The notes below the pieces were generated by a model. That model had not been told where the DNA came from and did not search any database. It worked only from the letters and a program-made list of their open reading frames with translations. Source: Dehalococcoidia bacterium UBA2777 (GTDB lineage: Bacteria > Chloroflexota > Dehalococcoidia > UBA2247 > UBA2777). From it: DNA of 17,434 bases. Location: contig DEIJ01000110.1 of NCBI GenBank assembly GCA_002352365.1, forward strand, positions 1 through 17,434, written 5' to 3'. The stretch's first letter is position 1. Each line of letters opens with the position of its first letter. A program made the position numbers and the translations under genes. Below, piece after piece: positions 7,824 through 15,273 of the stretch.

Positions 7824-8399
7824 TTAGTCCTTAACCACTTTGTTTTTCGCTCCCGAAGTGTGACCGCCACCCTGTTTCAAAGTAAAGCTTAGCAGTCCGG
7901 CAATGCTTTTAGCATCGCAGATCTCGCCTGAGCTGATGAGGCCGGGAATACGATCAAGGGATATTCGAACCAACTCAATACTTTCGGTATCTTCGGCATA
8001 AAGAGGGTGGGGGGAAAGGGCGCTGGCGAGATAAAGGTGTAAGTACTCTGTAGAGTAACCAGGAGCGGAATAAAAGCCGGCTAGCCTTTCGACTTTACCC
8101 GGGAAATAGCCAGTCTCCTCTTGCAGTTCCCGACGCACTGCCTCTTCGGGACACTCACCAGGATCAATACTCCCGGCAGGAATCTCTAAAAGATCCTTGC
8201 ATATAGCTTGGCGAAACTGACGCACTAATAGGATATTATTCTGGTCATCAACGGCTACAATAGCCACGCAATCGCTATGTTCCACAACCTCTCGGGTAGT
8301 TCTCCGGCCGGTGGGCTTTTCCACTGTATCTACGCGCAACCTTACAGCACGCCCATGATAAATTTGCTCACTGGCGAGTGTCAGCTCCTTCTTGCTCAT
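7824..8399 (-). CDS. Nudix hydrolase, ADP-ribose pyrophosphatase type
   Basis: Predicted to cleave ADP-ribose or a similar nucleoside diphosphate sugar to AMP and a sugar phosphate. The Nudix box G-x5-E-x7-REUxEExGU is complete at about residues 76-98 (GSIDPGE...RRELQEETGY), preceded by the typical VRQFR and LLEIPAG of this subfamily and followed by FYSAPGYSTE. At 191 residues the length is normal for the family. I choose ATG 8399, with GGGGGG 5 bases upstream, over the TTG one codon earlier. The glycosyltransferase gene starts 2 bases after its stop. The last 15 residues are lysine-rich and not part of the conserved domain. Co-transcription with nadK fits a pyridine-nucleotide role, though the exact substrate could be another NDP-sugar. 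Confidence 0.92.
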   Translation of the reverse strand: MSKKELTLASEQIYHGRAVRLRVDTVEKPTGRRTTREVVEHSDCVAIVAVDDQNNILLVRQFRQAICKDLLEIPAGSIDPGECPEEAVRRELQEETGYFPGKVERLAGFYSAPGYSTEYLHLYLASALSPHPLYAEDTESIELVRISLDRIPGLISSGEICDAKSIAGLLSFTLKQGGGHTSGAKNKVVKD

Positions 8400-8436
8400 C
8401 AAAACCCCCCGTCCTTTAGGGTCGCTTTATACCGGG

Positions 8437-8874
8437 CTAAAGAGAGCCCTCAGCAGTTAACCTCCCATATGCTATGCCTAAGCTAAAAGCGATCAGCTCG
8501 GGTGTTGGTTCCTCTCCCAGTAGCGTTTCTAATAAATCACCTTCTTCTCCAAATTCTGGCTCAAAGAGTAGTCGGCTGGTCAAGACCCACTTTAGCGTAG
8601 CCAATAGCTTCGTCACTATATGTAAATCTCCCCGAGCGGGCAAACAGCGTGGCATTTCTTGAAGCAATTTCTCTAACTTCACCTTTTCCGCAGCGGTTAA
8701 GGGGCGAAATCTCCGGCGCATCTCCTCATCCATCTCTTCCATACTTTGCACCAGTTCACGCGCAAGAGCAAATCCCTCCTTTTTCCTCTTCCTGCTCTTT
8801 GCTGCTTTAGAGGGTTTGGATTTCCCCCTTCCCTCAAGTTCGGTTAGAAATTCATCGAAAGGTGTTCCTTCCAT
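8437..8874 (-). CDS. Conserved-looking hypothetical protein, 145 residues
   Basis: I do not recognise this protein. Residues 1-15 are acidic (PFDEFLTELEG). They are followed by a very basic low-complexity linker at about 17-33 (KSKPSKAAKSRKRKKEG), an acidic helix-prone stretch (VQSMEEMDEEMRRR), and a predicted helical C-terminal domain (LTAAEKVKLEKLLQEM; HIVTKLLATLKWVL) ending in an acidic segment and SLGIAYGRLTAEGSL. There is no signal peptide or membrane segment. The gene is surely real: GGAGG lies 6 bases before the ATG, it overlaps the acetyltransferase gene by 23 bases, and the Nudix gene follows 37 bases later. Charge patterning suggests nucleic-acid or protein binding, which is inference only. 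Confidence 0.8.
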   Translation of the reverse strand: MEGTPFDEFLTELEGRGKSKPSKAAKSRKRKKEGFALARELVQSMEEMDEEMRRRFRPLTAAEKVKLEKLLQEMPRCLPARGDLHIVTKLLATLKWVLTSRLLFEPEFGEEGDLLETLLGEEPTPELIAFSLGIAYGRLTAEGSL

Positions 8875-9361
8875 TCTCCACCTCCTTATCTCCAGCTCTA
8901 GTCAAATTTTCCCTCTGATAAATCAAAGCCACTTCATCGCAATTGGGAAACTTGGGGCAGCGGTAGCATTCCGCCCAGACTTTACGGGGGAGCTCCAGCT
9001 TATCCACCCGCCGGAAACCAAATCTTTCAAAAAAGATGGGTTTATAGGTGAGACAAAAAACGGTAGGGATATCCAACTCCATTGCTTCTCTCAGGCAGGC
9101 TTGTACCAGATGAGCTCCTACCCTCTGATTTTGAATCTCCTCACTCACCGATACTGTCCTAAGCTCGGCTAAGTCTGACCAATATATATGAAGGGCAGCA
9201 CAGGCAACTACTTTCTCTCCATCCCTAGCCACAAAAAAATCCCTCAGATTCTCATAAATATCGCTAAGCGCCCGGGGCAACATCTCACCTTTCTCAGCGA
9301 AATGATTAGCCAGCTTGTGTATCTGGGGAACATCAGCGAGTTTGGCCTTCTCTACTTTCAC
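8852..9361 (-). CDS. GNAT N-acetyltransferase, ArgA-like
   Basis: A 169-residue acetyltransferase of the GNAT superfamily that resembles stand-alone N-acetylglutamate synthases (COG1246 type). Visible features are the opening KAKLADVPQIHKLA, a central strand VACAALHIYWSDLAELRTVSVS, the acetyl-CoA-binding region QNQRVGAHLV (in place of the usual R/Q-x-x-G-x-G/A), IPTVFCLTYKPIFFERFGF, and a C-terminal CYRCPKFPNCDE motif common in this subgroup. If it is an N-acetylglutamate synthase it would start arginine biosynthesis, but no other arg gene is nearby. The start is GTG with AAGGAG only 3 bases away, inside the end of nadK (29-base overlap); the downstream overlap with the unknown gene is 23 bases. 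Translation is therefore probably coupled. Confidence 0.88.
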   Translation of the reverse strand: MKVEKAKLADVPQIHKLANHFAEKGEMLPRALSDIYENLRDFFVARDGEKVVACAALHIYWSDLAELRTVSVSEEIQNQRVGAHLVQACLREAMELDIPTVFCLTYKPIFFERFGFRRVDKLELPRKVWAECYRCPKFPNCDEVALIYQRENLTRAGDKEVENGRNTFR

Positions 9362-10196
9362 CTGCTCCTTGTAATCTACGCTCTAGCCTGCGGTAAAAGG
9401 AACCCTGGGGATGAATACGAAGAAAGTGGGCCAGGTGAGGGCTGCGCTCTATTTTGACCTTATCACCATCATGCAAAGCGAAATTCAATTGACCATCAAG
9501 GCTAAGCATGGCCTGATGTTCAGTGTGAACCTCAAGCTCTATAGTAACTGTAGGTGGTAGCACCAAGGCATAAGGCATAGCCAAATGAGCAGCAATTGGC
9601 TTGAGCACGATCTCTCGAGCTTGGGGATGGAGGATAGGACCTTGCACTGCCAAAGAGTAGCCAGTGCTGCCGGTGGCTGTGGCGATGATCACGCCATCAG
9701 CTTTGTAGGTGGTCAATAGATCACCATCGATGGTGGTCTTTATGTAGATCACCCTGGGTGTTTCCCCCCGTCCTACCATCACATCATTCAACGCATGAAG
9801 CGGGGGAGGGTGAGATTCTTCGCCCGCGGCAAGCAGCTTTACTTGGAGCATAGTGCGTTTATCGATCCAGCCTCTGTCACTAAGCAGGGCAGAGAGTTTA
9901 TCTTCCACTTCCTCAGCACACAGTTCGGTCATAAACCCCAACTTACCCAAGTTTATTCCCATAATAGGTATCTCCCAGGGAATTAATGCTCGGGCTACCC
10001 GCAAAATAGTGCCATCGCCGCCTATGCTCAAAATCATACCACTGCCTGGAGCTTGCGCCCTCACCTCCGCCTCATCCCAGGCAGAACAAAGCCAACTTGA
10101 GGTATTTGAACTAGGAAAACTCCGCCCCAGCTGCTCAGCTAGTGTTGTAGCCGCAGCGATCATCGGGTGATAAACAATACCTACCCTCTTCAGCAA
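9333..10196 (-). CDS. nadK: NAD kinase
   Basis: Phosphorylates NAD to NADP using ATP or polyphosphate. At 287 residues it has the normal length for the family. Motifs are GGDGT at 59-63 with the catalytic Asp, INLGKLGFM at 81-89, ALNDVMV at 135-141, and the YKADGVIIATATGSTGYSLAVQGPI block at about 164-188 in the beta-sandwich domain. The start codon is TTG, chosen because no ATG or GTG precedes the conserved first strand (KRVGIVYHP) and AAAGGGAAG lies about 8 bases upstream. It is the first gene of a six-gene operon that also encodes an ADP-ribose-type Nudix hydrolase. A candidate promoter lies at 10270-10298, which would give a leader of about 67 bases. Confidence 0.96.
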   Translation of the reverse strand: MLKRVGIVYHPMIAAATTLAEQLGRSFPSSNTSSWLCSAWDEAEVRAQAPGSGMILSIGGDGTILRVARALIPWEIPIMGINLGKLGFMTELCAEEVEDKLSALLSDRGWIDKRTMLQVKLLAAGEESHPPPLHALNDVMVGRGETPRVIYIKTTIDGDLLTTYKADGVIIATATGSTGYSLAVQGPILHPQAREIVLKPIAAHLAMPYALVLPPTVTIELEVHTEHQAMLSLDGQLNFALHDGDKVKIERSPHLAHFLRIHPQGSFYRRLERRLQGAGESREGQTR

Positions 10197-10239
10197 GGTA
10201 GCAACTTCCCTTTGTCAATAGATCTTGTATAGATACGCC

Positions 10240-10257
10240 AAAAAAGAAAAACTTTTT
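10240..10257 (-). other. T-rich tract between ABC operon and nadK
   Basis: On the minus strand this reads AAAAAGTTTTTCTTTTTT, just beyond the stop of the ABC ATPase gene. It is T-rich like the end of a terminator, but no GC-rich stem precedes it, so I do not call a Rho-independent terminator. It lies in the putative leader of nadK. Confidence 0.3.
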
Positions 10258-10269
10258 AACGTGCATCTA

Positions 10270-10298
10270 AGTCTATCACCACTACTTGATACCGTCAA
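10270..10298 (-). promoter_or_regulatory. Candidate sigma-70-type promoter for nadK operon
   Basis: On the minus strand, TTGACG (10293-10298) is followed after 17 bases by TAGACT (10270-10275), matching the -35 and -10 consensus at 5 of 6 and 4 of 6 positions. The predicted start would be near 10263. The -35 overlaps the stop codon of the upstream ABC ATPase gene. This fits the change of functional theme between the two operons. Confidence 0.4.
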
Positions 10299-11314
10299 GG
10301 AAGGCAAGCGGCATAATGGTGGCAGACTACATAATGCTCTGTCTCAACAGCAACCATTTTTGGCTTCCTCCCCTTGCAAACCTCCGTAGCATACTTGCAC
10401 CGGGGATGAAATCTACATCCTGCTGGCGGATGCATCAAGTCAGGTACCGAACCTGGGATATAATCCATCTCCGCTTTTCGTTGAGTAATGCTAGGTACTG
10501 CAGCCAAAAGCCCTCTAGTATATGGGTGAATGGGGTGAGCAAACAAGCTCCGGACATCAGCTATCTCGCAAACGCTGCCAGCATACATCACCCCCACCCT
10601 ATCACTTACCTCGGCCACCACGGCTAAGTCATGGGTGATGAGCAGAAGAGAGGTATTAGAACCTCTTATCAGCTCGGCCATCAATTCTAATATTTCAGCC
10701 TGGATGGATACATCCAGAGAGGTGGTGGGCTCGTCGGCGATTAGGAGAGAAGGTTGGCTAGCCAGTGCCATGGCTATTACCACCCGCTGACATTGACCTC
10801 CGGAAAGCTGGTGAGGATACTTTTTGGCTATCTCCTCAGCGGGTGCCAACTCCACCGAGTTCAGTAATCTCAGCACCTCTTCCTTCGCCTTTTTACCATC
10901 TATCCCCCGATGAGTATTTAAAACCTCTCCTATTTGGGCCTCAATGCGGTATAGTGGATCAAGTGAGCTCGATGGGTCTTGGCTAATAAGTGCTATCCTC
11001 ACCCCCCTTAGCTTCAACATTTGCCTATTGGAAAGCTTAAGTAAATCCACCGGACCTGGGCCTGTCATCCTTAGGCGACGCCGAAGAGTATCGTCGTGGA
11101 AAAGTACTTCACCTCTTGATACTGAGGCCTGGGGGGGGAGTAGGCCTAAGATGGTCATCGCTGTTACGCTTTTCCCACAGCCAGTCTCGCCAACCAAGGC
11201 AAATGTTTCGCCATATCTTATCTCAAATGATACGCCGTCTAAGGCAAAAACTTCCCCATCCTCGGTATGGAAATGCATCGCCACATCTTTTACCACTAAT
11301 AAGTTCTGACTCAT
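10295..11314 (-). CDS. Peptide-type ABC importer ATPase (OppD/DppD family)
   Basis: A 339-residue ATP-binding subunit of a dipeptide/oligopeptide importer. Walker A is GETGCGKS at 42-49, the Q-loop is SQDPSSSLDP at 111-120, the signature is LSGGQ at 170-174, Walker B is LLIADE at 190-195, and the switch His is in LITHD at 225-229. The C-terminal extension typical of OppD/DppD carries four cysteines at 300, 306, 313 and 331 (CRFHPRC...C...C), the arrangement seen in family members with an iron-sulfur cluster. Its ATG overlaps the permease stop by 4 bases (ATGA). Most such importers have a second ATPase (OppF/DppF) next in line; here nadK follows instead, so this protein may act as a homodimer or borrow a partner encoded elsewhere. 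Confidence 0.95.
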   Translation of the reverse strand: MSQNLLVVKDVAMHFHTEDGEVFALDGVSFEIRYGETFALVGETGCGKSVTAMTILGLLPPQASVSRGEVLFHDDTLRRRLRMTGPGPVDLLKLSNRQMLKLRGVRIALISQDPSSSLDPLYRIEAQIGEVLNTHRGIDGKKAKEEVLRLLNSVELAPAEEIAKKYPHQLSGGQCQRVVIAMALASQPSLLIADEPTTSLDVSIQAEILELMAELIRGSNTSLLLITHDLAVVAEVSDRVGVMYAGSVCEIADVRSLFAHPIHPYTRGLLAAVPSITQRKAEMDYIPGSVPDLMHPPAGCRFHPRCKYATEVCKGRKPKMVAVETEHYVVCHHYAACLP

Positions 11315-12474
11315 ACTTTCATCCTCGGGTCTATGGCATCCCTCAGCCCATCACCCATGGTGGTAAACCCCAAAACTGACATGAATATAGCGATTCCGGG
11401 AAACATGACCATATACATATAGCATGGCTGAGTCACATAGGGGTTGGCATCCCGGAGCAATCTTCCCCAAGAAGGCGTGGTCATCTCCGCCCCAAACCCC
11501 AAATATGATAGGGCTGCCTCAGTCAGAATCACCGAACCTATTCCTATAGTCACTAGAACAATGACCGGCCCAAGCGTGTTGGGTAGAAGATGTTTAAATA
11601 TTATCCTTCGGCTGCTTCCACCCAAAGCTTTAGCTGCCTCAACAAAACCGGTTTCCTTTAAACTAAGTACCTGCGATCTTACTACTCTGAAAGTTGACGA
11701 CCACATCAACATGGCGAGCACCAAAAAAATTATCATCAGGTGCATATCTACCCCGATTGCCTCAGCTAAGTTGGCGAAGGTTTCTCTCACCGCCTCGTTC
11801 ACTTGAAGTGCGCCAACCAACACAATACAAAAGACCAAAAACGGGAAGCTCATGACCACGTCATTGAGGTAGTTGAGCGCTCTATCTGTTCCTTTGCCAA
11901 AATAGCCGGCAGTTGCCCCCAGTGTCATGCCGACAAGTGAGGTAATTACCATCACCGAGACACCTAACCCTAAGGAAATTCTCGACCCATAAACGATCAG
12001 GGAAAAGAGGTCTTCTCCACTGGTCACTGTACCCAAGGGATGCTCCCGGCAAGGGGGCAACTGAGAGAACTCCTGCCATTCAGCCTGGTATTCAAGAGGA
12101 TAAATGGCAATATCATCAGCAAAGATTGCCATCACCGCTAAAGTCAACACCACGAACAGTCCAAAAGTAGCCAGTTTGTTGTGGTAAAAGCGCATCAGGA
12201 ATCTCTGTATTGGATTTGGGCGATCAGCATAATTTGATCCCGCCCATCCTTGGTAAAGGCTACTCAAGAGAAGATACCACACCCCAAGATAGGCACTCAG
12301 AGCTAAAAGCCTAAAGCCCCACTGGGGTACAGTTTCGCGGTTCAGCAAGAAGATTTTGATCGAGATGAGGCATAAAGCGCAAACCAGAAATGCGGCAACC
12401 TTCTTTCGCTGTTGGGTTATTTTCGGCTCCTTTTTTTGCTGGTAGTCGGAAAATCCTGCCATCACCTTAGCCAA
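11311..12474 (-). CDS. Peptide-type ABC importer permease (OppC/DppC family) with extra N-terminal membrane segments
   Basis: An inner-membrane permease subunit, 387 residues, longer than the usual 280-320. The conserved core includes HPLGTVTSGEDLFS, SRISLGLGVSVM, and the EAA loop EAAKALGGSSRRIIFKHLLPN that docks the ATPase, ending in the family-typical GDGLRDAIDPRMKV. Before the core lie two additional hydrophobic stretches at about residues 26-44 and 54-73, ahead of the usual first helix at about 102-117. The first codon is TTG with no good ribosome-binding site; GTG 12465 or ATG 12462 are alternatives. It overlaps permease B by 8 bases and the ATPase by 4, implying translational coupling. 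The function of the added helices is unknown. Confidence 0.93.
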   Translation of the reverse strand: MAKVMAGFSDYQQKKEPKITQQRKKVAAFLVCALCLISIKIFLLNRETVPQWGFRLLALSAYLGVWYLLLSSLYQGWAGSNYADRPNPIQRFLMRFYHNKLATFGLFVVLTLAVMAIFADDIAIYPLEYQAEWQEFSQLPPCREHPLGTVTSGEDLFSLIVYGSRISLGLGVSVMVITSLVGMTLGATAGYFGKGTDRALNYLNDVVMSFPFLVFCIVLVGALQVNEAVRETFANLAEAIGVDMHLMIIFLVLAMLMWSSTFRVVRSQVLSLKETGFVEAAKALGGSSRRIIFKHLLPNTLGPVIVLVTIGIGSVILTEAALSYLGFGAEMTTPSWGRLLRDANPYVTQPCYMYMVMFPGIAIFMSVLGFTTMGDGLRDAIDPRMKV

Positions 12475-13429
12475 GCTTAACTCTGGGGTCTATCAGTGAA
12501 TAACTTAGGTCGACTATCAAATTCATTATCACCACTGCCGCGGCATAAACCAGGGTTAAAGCGGTGATTATGGGGTAATCTCTGGCAGTAATGGCATCGA
12601 CATAAAGTCTTCCCAGACCGTTTATGGCAAAAACCGTTTCGGTTAACACTACTCCGCCTATTAGGATAAGCACCTGCATTCCCACGATTGTCACCACTGG
12701 TATTAACGCATTCCTCAGGGCATGCTTTAATATTACTACATGCTCCGGCATCCCCTTTGCCCTCAACATGGTGATATAATCCTGCCTGATGATTTCCAAC
12801 ATGCTTGACCTAGTCAGCCGAGTGGTGGTGGCCATCATGCCTGTCCCTAGTGTTATTATCGCCAGTGAATACGGCTTTAGGCTGGTAAAGAATCCGGGGA
12901 AAGACCATAGCTCAGAGTGCGGTACTTGTGGAATCGGGGAGATCCACCTTAGCCCTACTGCTACTATGGCGATCAACATCAGCCCAAGCCAAAAATTTGG
13001 CAAGGAAACACCTATCTGGGAGATGAGGACAGCAGCATTATCAGGAGGCTTGTTTTGCTTATATGCCGCTATTACTCCCAAAGGGATAGAGAGGATAACG
13101 GAGAATATTATCCCCCATAAACCAAGGTAGGCTGTCCGAGGAAGTCGATCCAGGATGATGCCTAGCACCGCCTTATCCTCATATCTAAAAGAGATGCCCC
13201 AATCTCCCATGACAAAACATTTCAGATATGAGAAATACTGCACATATCTTGGCTCATCTAGACCCCAGGCATGGGTCAAAAGCTCAACAGCTTGAGGATC
13301 GCTGTGGAGTCCCATCGATACCCTCACTGGATCCCCAGGCATCATAAAGCACAACAAGAACACTATGGTGTATACCCCCAGAAAAACCAAAACTGCTATA
13401 GCTAACTTTTTGAGGATGTAACTACGCAT
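12467..13429 (-). CDS. Peptide-type ABC importer permease (OppB/DppB family)
   Basis: A 320-residue membrane permease with about six helices. It opens with the typical cytoplasmic start and first helix (LKKLAIAVLVFLGVYTIVFLL), followed by MMPGDPV and a periplasmic loop with LGLDEP-like sequence (AWGLDEPRYVQYF). The core has PLGVIAA, the RLTRSSMLEIIRQDYI segment, and the EAA-type loop MLRAKGMPEHVVILKHALRNALIP. It ends with the family signature SLIDPRVKLG. The ATG has only AAGGGTG, 8 bases upstream, as a ribosome-binding-like sequence, and part of it is in the hairpin at 13438-13455. It follows the binding-protein gene by 38 bases and pairs with the next permease as a heterodimer. Confidence 0.95.
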   Translation of the reverse strand: MRSYILKKLAIAVLVFLGVYTIVFLLCFMMPGDPVRVSMGLHSDPQAVELLTHAWGLDEPRYVQYFSYLKCFVMGDWGISFRYEDKAVLGIILDRLPRTAYLGLWGIIFSVILSIPLGVIAAYKQNKPPDNAAVLISQIGVSLPNFWLGLMLIAIVAVGLRWISPIPQVPHSELWSFPGFFTSLKPYSLAIITLGTGMMATTTRLTRSSMLEIIRQDYITMLRAKGMPEHVVILKHALRNALIPVVTIVGMQVLILIGGVVLTETVFAINGLGRLYVDAITARDYPIITALTLVYAAAVVIMNLIVDLSYSLIDPRVKLG

Positions 13430-13437
13430 TATCTAAA

Positions 13438-13455
13438 CACCCTTTCGGCTGGGTG
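13438..13455 (-). promoter_or_regulatory. Hairpin between binding-protein and permease genes, overlapping the permease ribosome-binding region
   Basis: On the minus strand CACCC and GGGTG form a 5-base-pair stem around an 8-base loop, within the 38-base gap after the binding-protein stop. The 3' arm is part of AAGGGTG, the only Shine-Dalgarno-like sequence before the permease ATG. Such intergenic hairpins commonly help keep binding protein in excess over membrane subunits; that role is inferred here. Confidence 0.4.
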
Positions 13456-13467
13456 CAAAAAGCAGCA

Positions 13468-15225
13468 TCAACCTCGATGTCCTGCCTCGAGATAAACCCC
13501 CAGAAGTTTTTCAATATGGCTCCCCATATCACCCCAATCATAGTCGTGGAGATAGGGTTGAACGCAAGCAGTGCCTCTAGAGTGGAAGAACCATATATTG
13601 GGATGATCTTCCTGGATGATCCTCTCAATGTTATAGCAGAGTTCCTTTCTCACCTGGGGGTTAAGCTCACTTCTAAGCCCCCCGATCAGGGCATCTGCCT
13701 CTGGGTTGGAGTATCTGGAATAATTGGGATCAGGAATACTCTTTGTTTCCCACAGGATATAGAAATTTTCTGGGTCGGGGAAATCCATGATCCAGCCCAG
13801 CGATAGCATGACAAAATTGCCATCCTCACCCATCATAGTGATGGTGGCAAACTCATACTCCTGGTACCTGATCTCTATGCCCACTTCCTTCAAGTTAGCT
13901 TTGAAGCTCTTTGCCCCCCCACGCCAAGTTGGACCAATATATGCCGAGAGTTCGAATTTGAGTGGTTTCCCCTGATATTCCCTGATGCCATCGCCGTCGG
14001 TATCGATGGCCCCAGCCTTATCTAAAAGTGCTCTTGCCTTCAGGGGATTGTAGCTATAAGCATACAAGTCGTAAAGTTGCTGAGAGAAGCCAAAGCATCC
14101 CGGGGGAAGAGGGCCATGAGCGGGCAAGTATCTGCCTTTGAATATTGTTTGCAGCACCCCTTCCCTGTCCATAGCACAGGCGACTGCCTGGCGGATGAGC
14201 TTGTTCTCAAAAGGCCACTTTTTGCAGTTCAGGACGTAGTAGTAAGTAGCCAACTCCGTTCTGGTTATCAAGTGCTCCTTATAGGCTGAAGTGGTGGTGA
14301 ACTCTTCCCAATATTCTGCCGGCACACCGACAACATTAATCTGCCCTGCCTTAAACGCCTGAACTACGGTGGCTGTCTCCTCACAGACCTTCAGCCAAAT
14401 CCCATCCAGATATGGCCTCCCTGCCCAATAATCCTCATTCGCCTCAAGCTCCCAATAATCTCCTGATTCGTATGCCCTGAACTTGAAAGGGCCAGTGCCT
14501 ATTGGCTTTTCTACCCACTCCTTAACCCACCTGCCGTCTTCAAAGTGCTCATTAGCAGAAGTGTAATCTTGGGGCATAATATGGAAGCAGGAGTAAGTCA
14601 TCAGGCTAAGGAATGGCATAAAGGGAAACCTCAGATGTATCCTGACAGTGTGATCATCGACCTTGTCTATAGCTTCCATATAGTCTGTGACAAAGGAGAT
14701 GCGTTTAGAGGCATGTGATGGATCCATCAATCTGTGGAAAGAATAGATGACATCGTCGGCGGTAAATAGCTCCCCGTTGTGGAATCTCACCCCCTCACGC
14801 AAATAGAAGGTATAGACGAGACCATCATCAGAGATTTCCCACGCTTTCGCCAGACAGGGCATCACCTCGGTTGCTGCCGGCACCATCTGGGCCAGCGGCT
14901 CAAATATCTTGCCTACAATTTGATGGGAGGCGACATCAACAACCATAATAGGATCTAAGGTACGGATATCAGCCCCCATTAATCTTAGAATGCCGCCTTG
15001 TTTTCGGGCGAAATCAACACTGGCATCATCCCTACCTAAGTACTTATCATAGATATACGGAACGCTGTCACCATCGAAATCCACCTGTTCGAAGTATGCT
15101 TTCCACCTGGGAGACATTTGCCGGGGTAGTTCTATTACCCGCTTTTGCGCCAAGGCAGCAGGTATCATCCCCATTAGAAGAATGGCCGCCAGCAATACCA
15201 GAGTCGATTTTTTGCCGTACCTCAT
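13468..15225 (-). CDS. Extracellular solute-binding protein, family 5 (peptide-type ABC importer)
   Basis: Captures the transported solute, probably peptides, outside the membrane. From ATG 15225 it is 585 residues: a basic start (MRYGKKS), a hydrophobic segment to about residue 25, and an AALA-type cleavage site. No lipobox cysteine is present, so it looks secreted rather than lipid-anchored. The family-5 core follows: GGILRLMGADIRTLDP, WEISDDGLVYTFYLREGVRFHNGE, IGTGPFKF, and the common TDGDGIREYQGKPL. Between signal and core lies an insert of about 50 residues with DFDGDSVPYIYD. ATG 15225 has AGGTG at 15235-15239, 9 bases away, and a strong -10 upstream; GTG 15237 and ATG 15234 are alternatives. 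It is the first gene of the importer operon. Substrate is unknown. Confidence 0.93.
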   Translation of the reverse strand: MRYGKKSTLVLLAAILLMGMIPAALAQKRVIELPRQMSPRWKAYFEQVDFDGDSVPYIYDKYLGRDDASVDFARKQGGILRLMGADIRTLDPIMVVDVASHQIVGKIFEPLAQMVPAATEVMPCLAKAWEISDDGLVYTFYLREGVRFHNGELFTADDVIYSFHRLMDPSHASKRISFVTDYMEAIDKVDDHTVRIHLRFPFMPFLSLMTYSCFHIMPQDYTSANEHFEDGRWVKEWVEKPIGTGPFKFRAYESGDYWELEANEDYWAGRPYLDGIWLKVCEETATVVQAFKAGQINVVGVPAEYWEEFTTTSAYKEHLITRTELATYYYVLNCKKWPFENKLIRQAVACAMDREGVLQTIFKGRYLPAHGPLPPGCFGFSQQLYDLYAYSYNPLKARALLDKAGAIDTDGDGIREYQGKPLKFELSAYIGPTWRGGAKSFKANLKEVGIEIRYQEYEFATITMMGEDGNFVMLSLGWIMDFPDPENFYILWETKSIPDPNYSRYSNPEADALIGGLRSELNPQVRKELCYNIERIIQEDHPNIWFFHSRGTACVQPYLHDYDWGDMGSHIEKLLGVYLEAGHRG

Positions 15226-15226
15226 A

Positions 15227-15255
15227 TTGAGCATCACCTGGCATTATTATATCAT
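15227..15255 (+). promoter_or_regulatory. Candidate rsmG promoter overlapping the divergent importer promoter
   Basis: TTGAGC (15227-15232) and TATCAT (15250-15255) are separated by 17 bases and match the -35 and -10 consensus at 4 of 6 and 5 of 6. The predicted start is near 15262, at the ribosome-binding site GGGAG of rsmG. The -10 shares two bases with the minus-strand TATAAT, so both promoters could hardly be occupied at once. Confidence 0.4.
15246..15254 (-). promoter_or_regulatory. Extended -10 promoter of the ABC importer operon
   Basis: On the minus strand the sequence is TGATATAAT: a perfect -10 hexamer TATAAT (15246-15251) with the extended TGn element. No good -35 exists at 17 bases (TTAGAG), as expected for an extended -10 promoter. 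The predicted transcript start is near 15239, giving a very short leader before ATG 15225. Confidence 0.55.
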
Positions 15256-15273
15256 AAGGGTGGGAGATCTCTA

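Noticed and set aside
8816..9172. 118-codon plus-strand open frame opposite the acetyltransferase gene
   Set aside because: Antisense shadow; the minus-strand GNAT and unknown genes explain the region and have proper start signals.
10944..11309. 121-codon plus-strand open frame opposite the ABC ATPase gene
   Set aside because: Antisense to a complete OppD-type gene with all motifs; no ribosome-binding site and no recognisable product.
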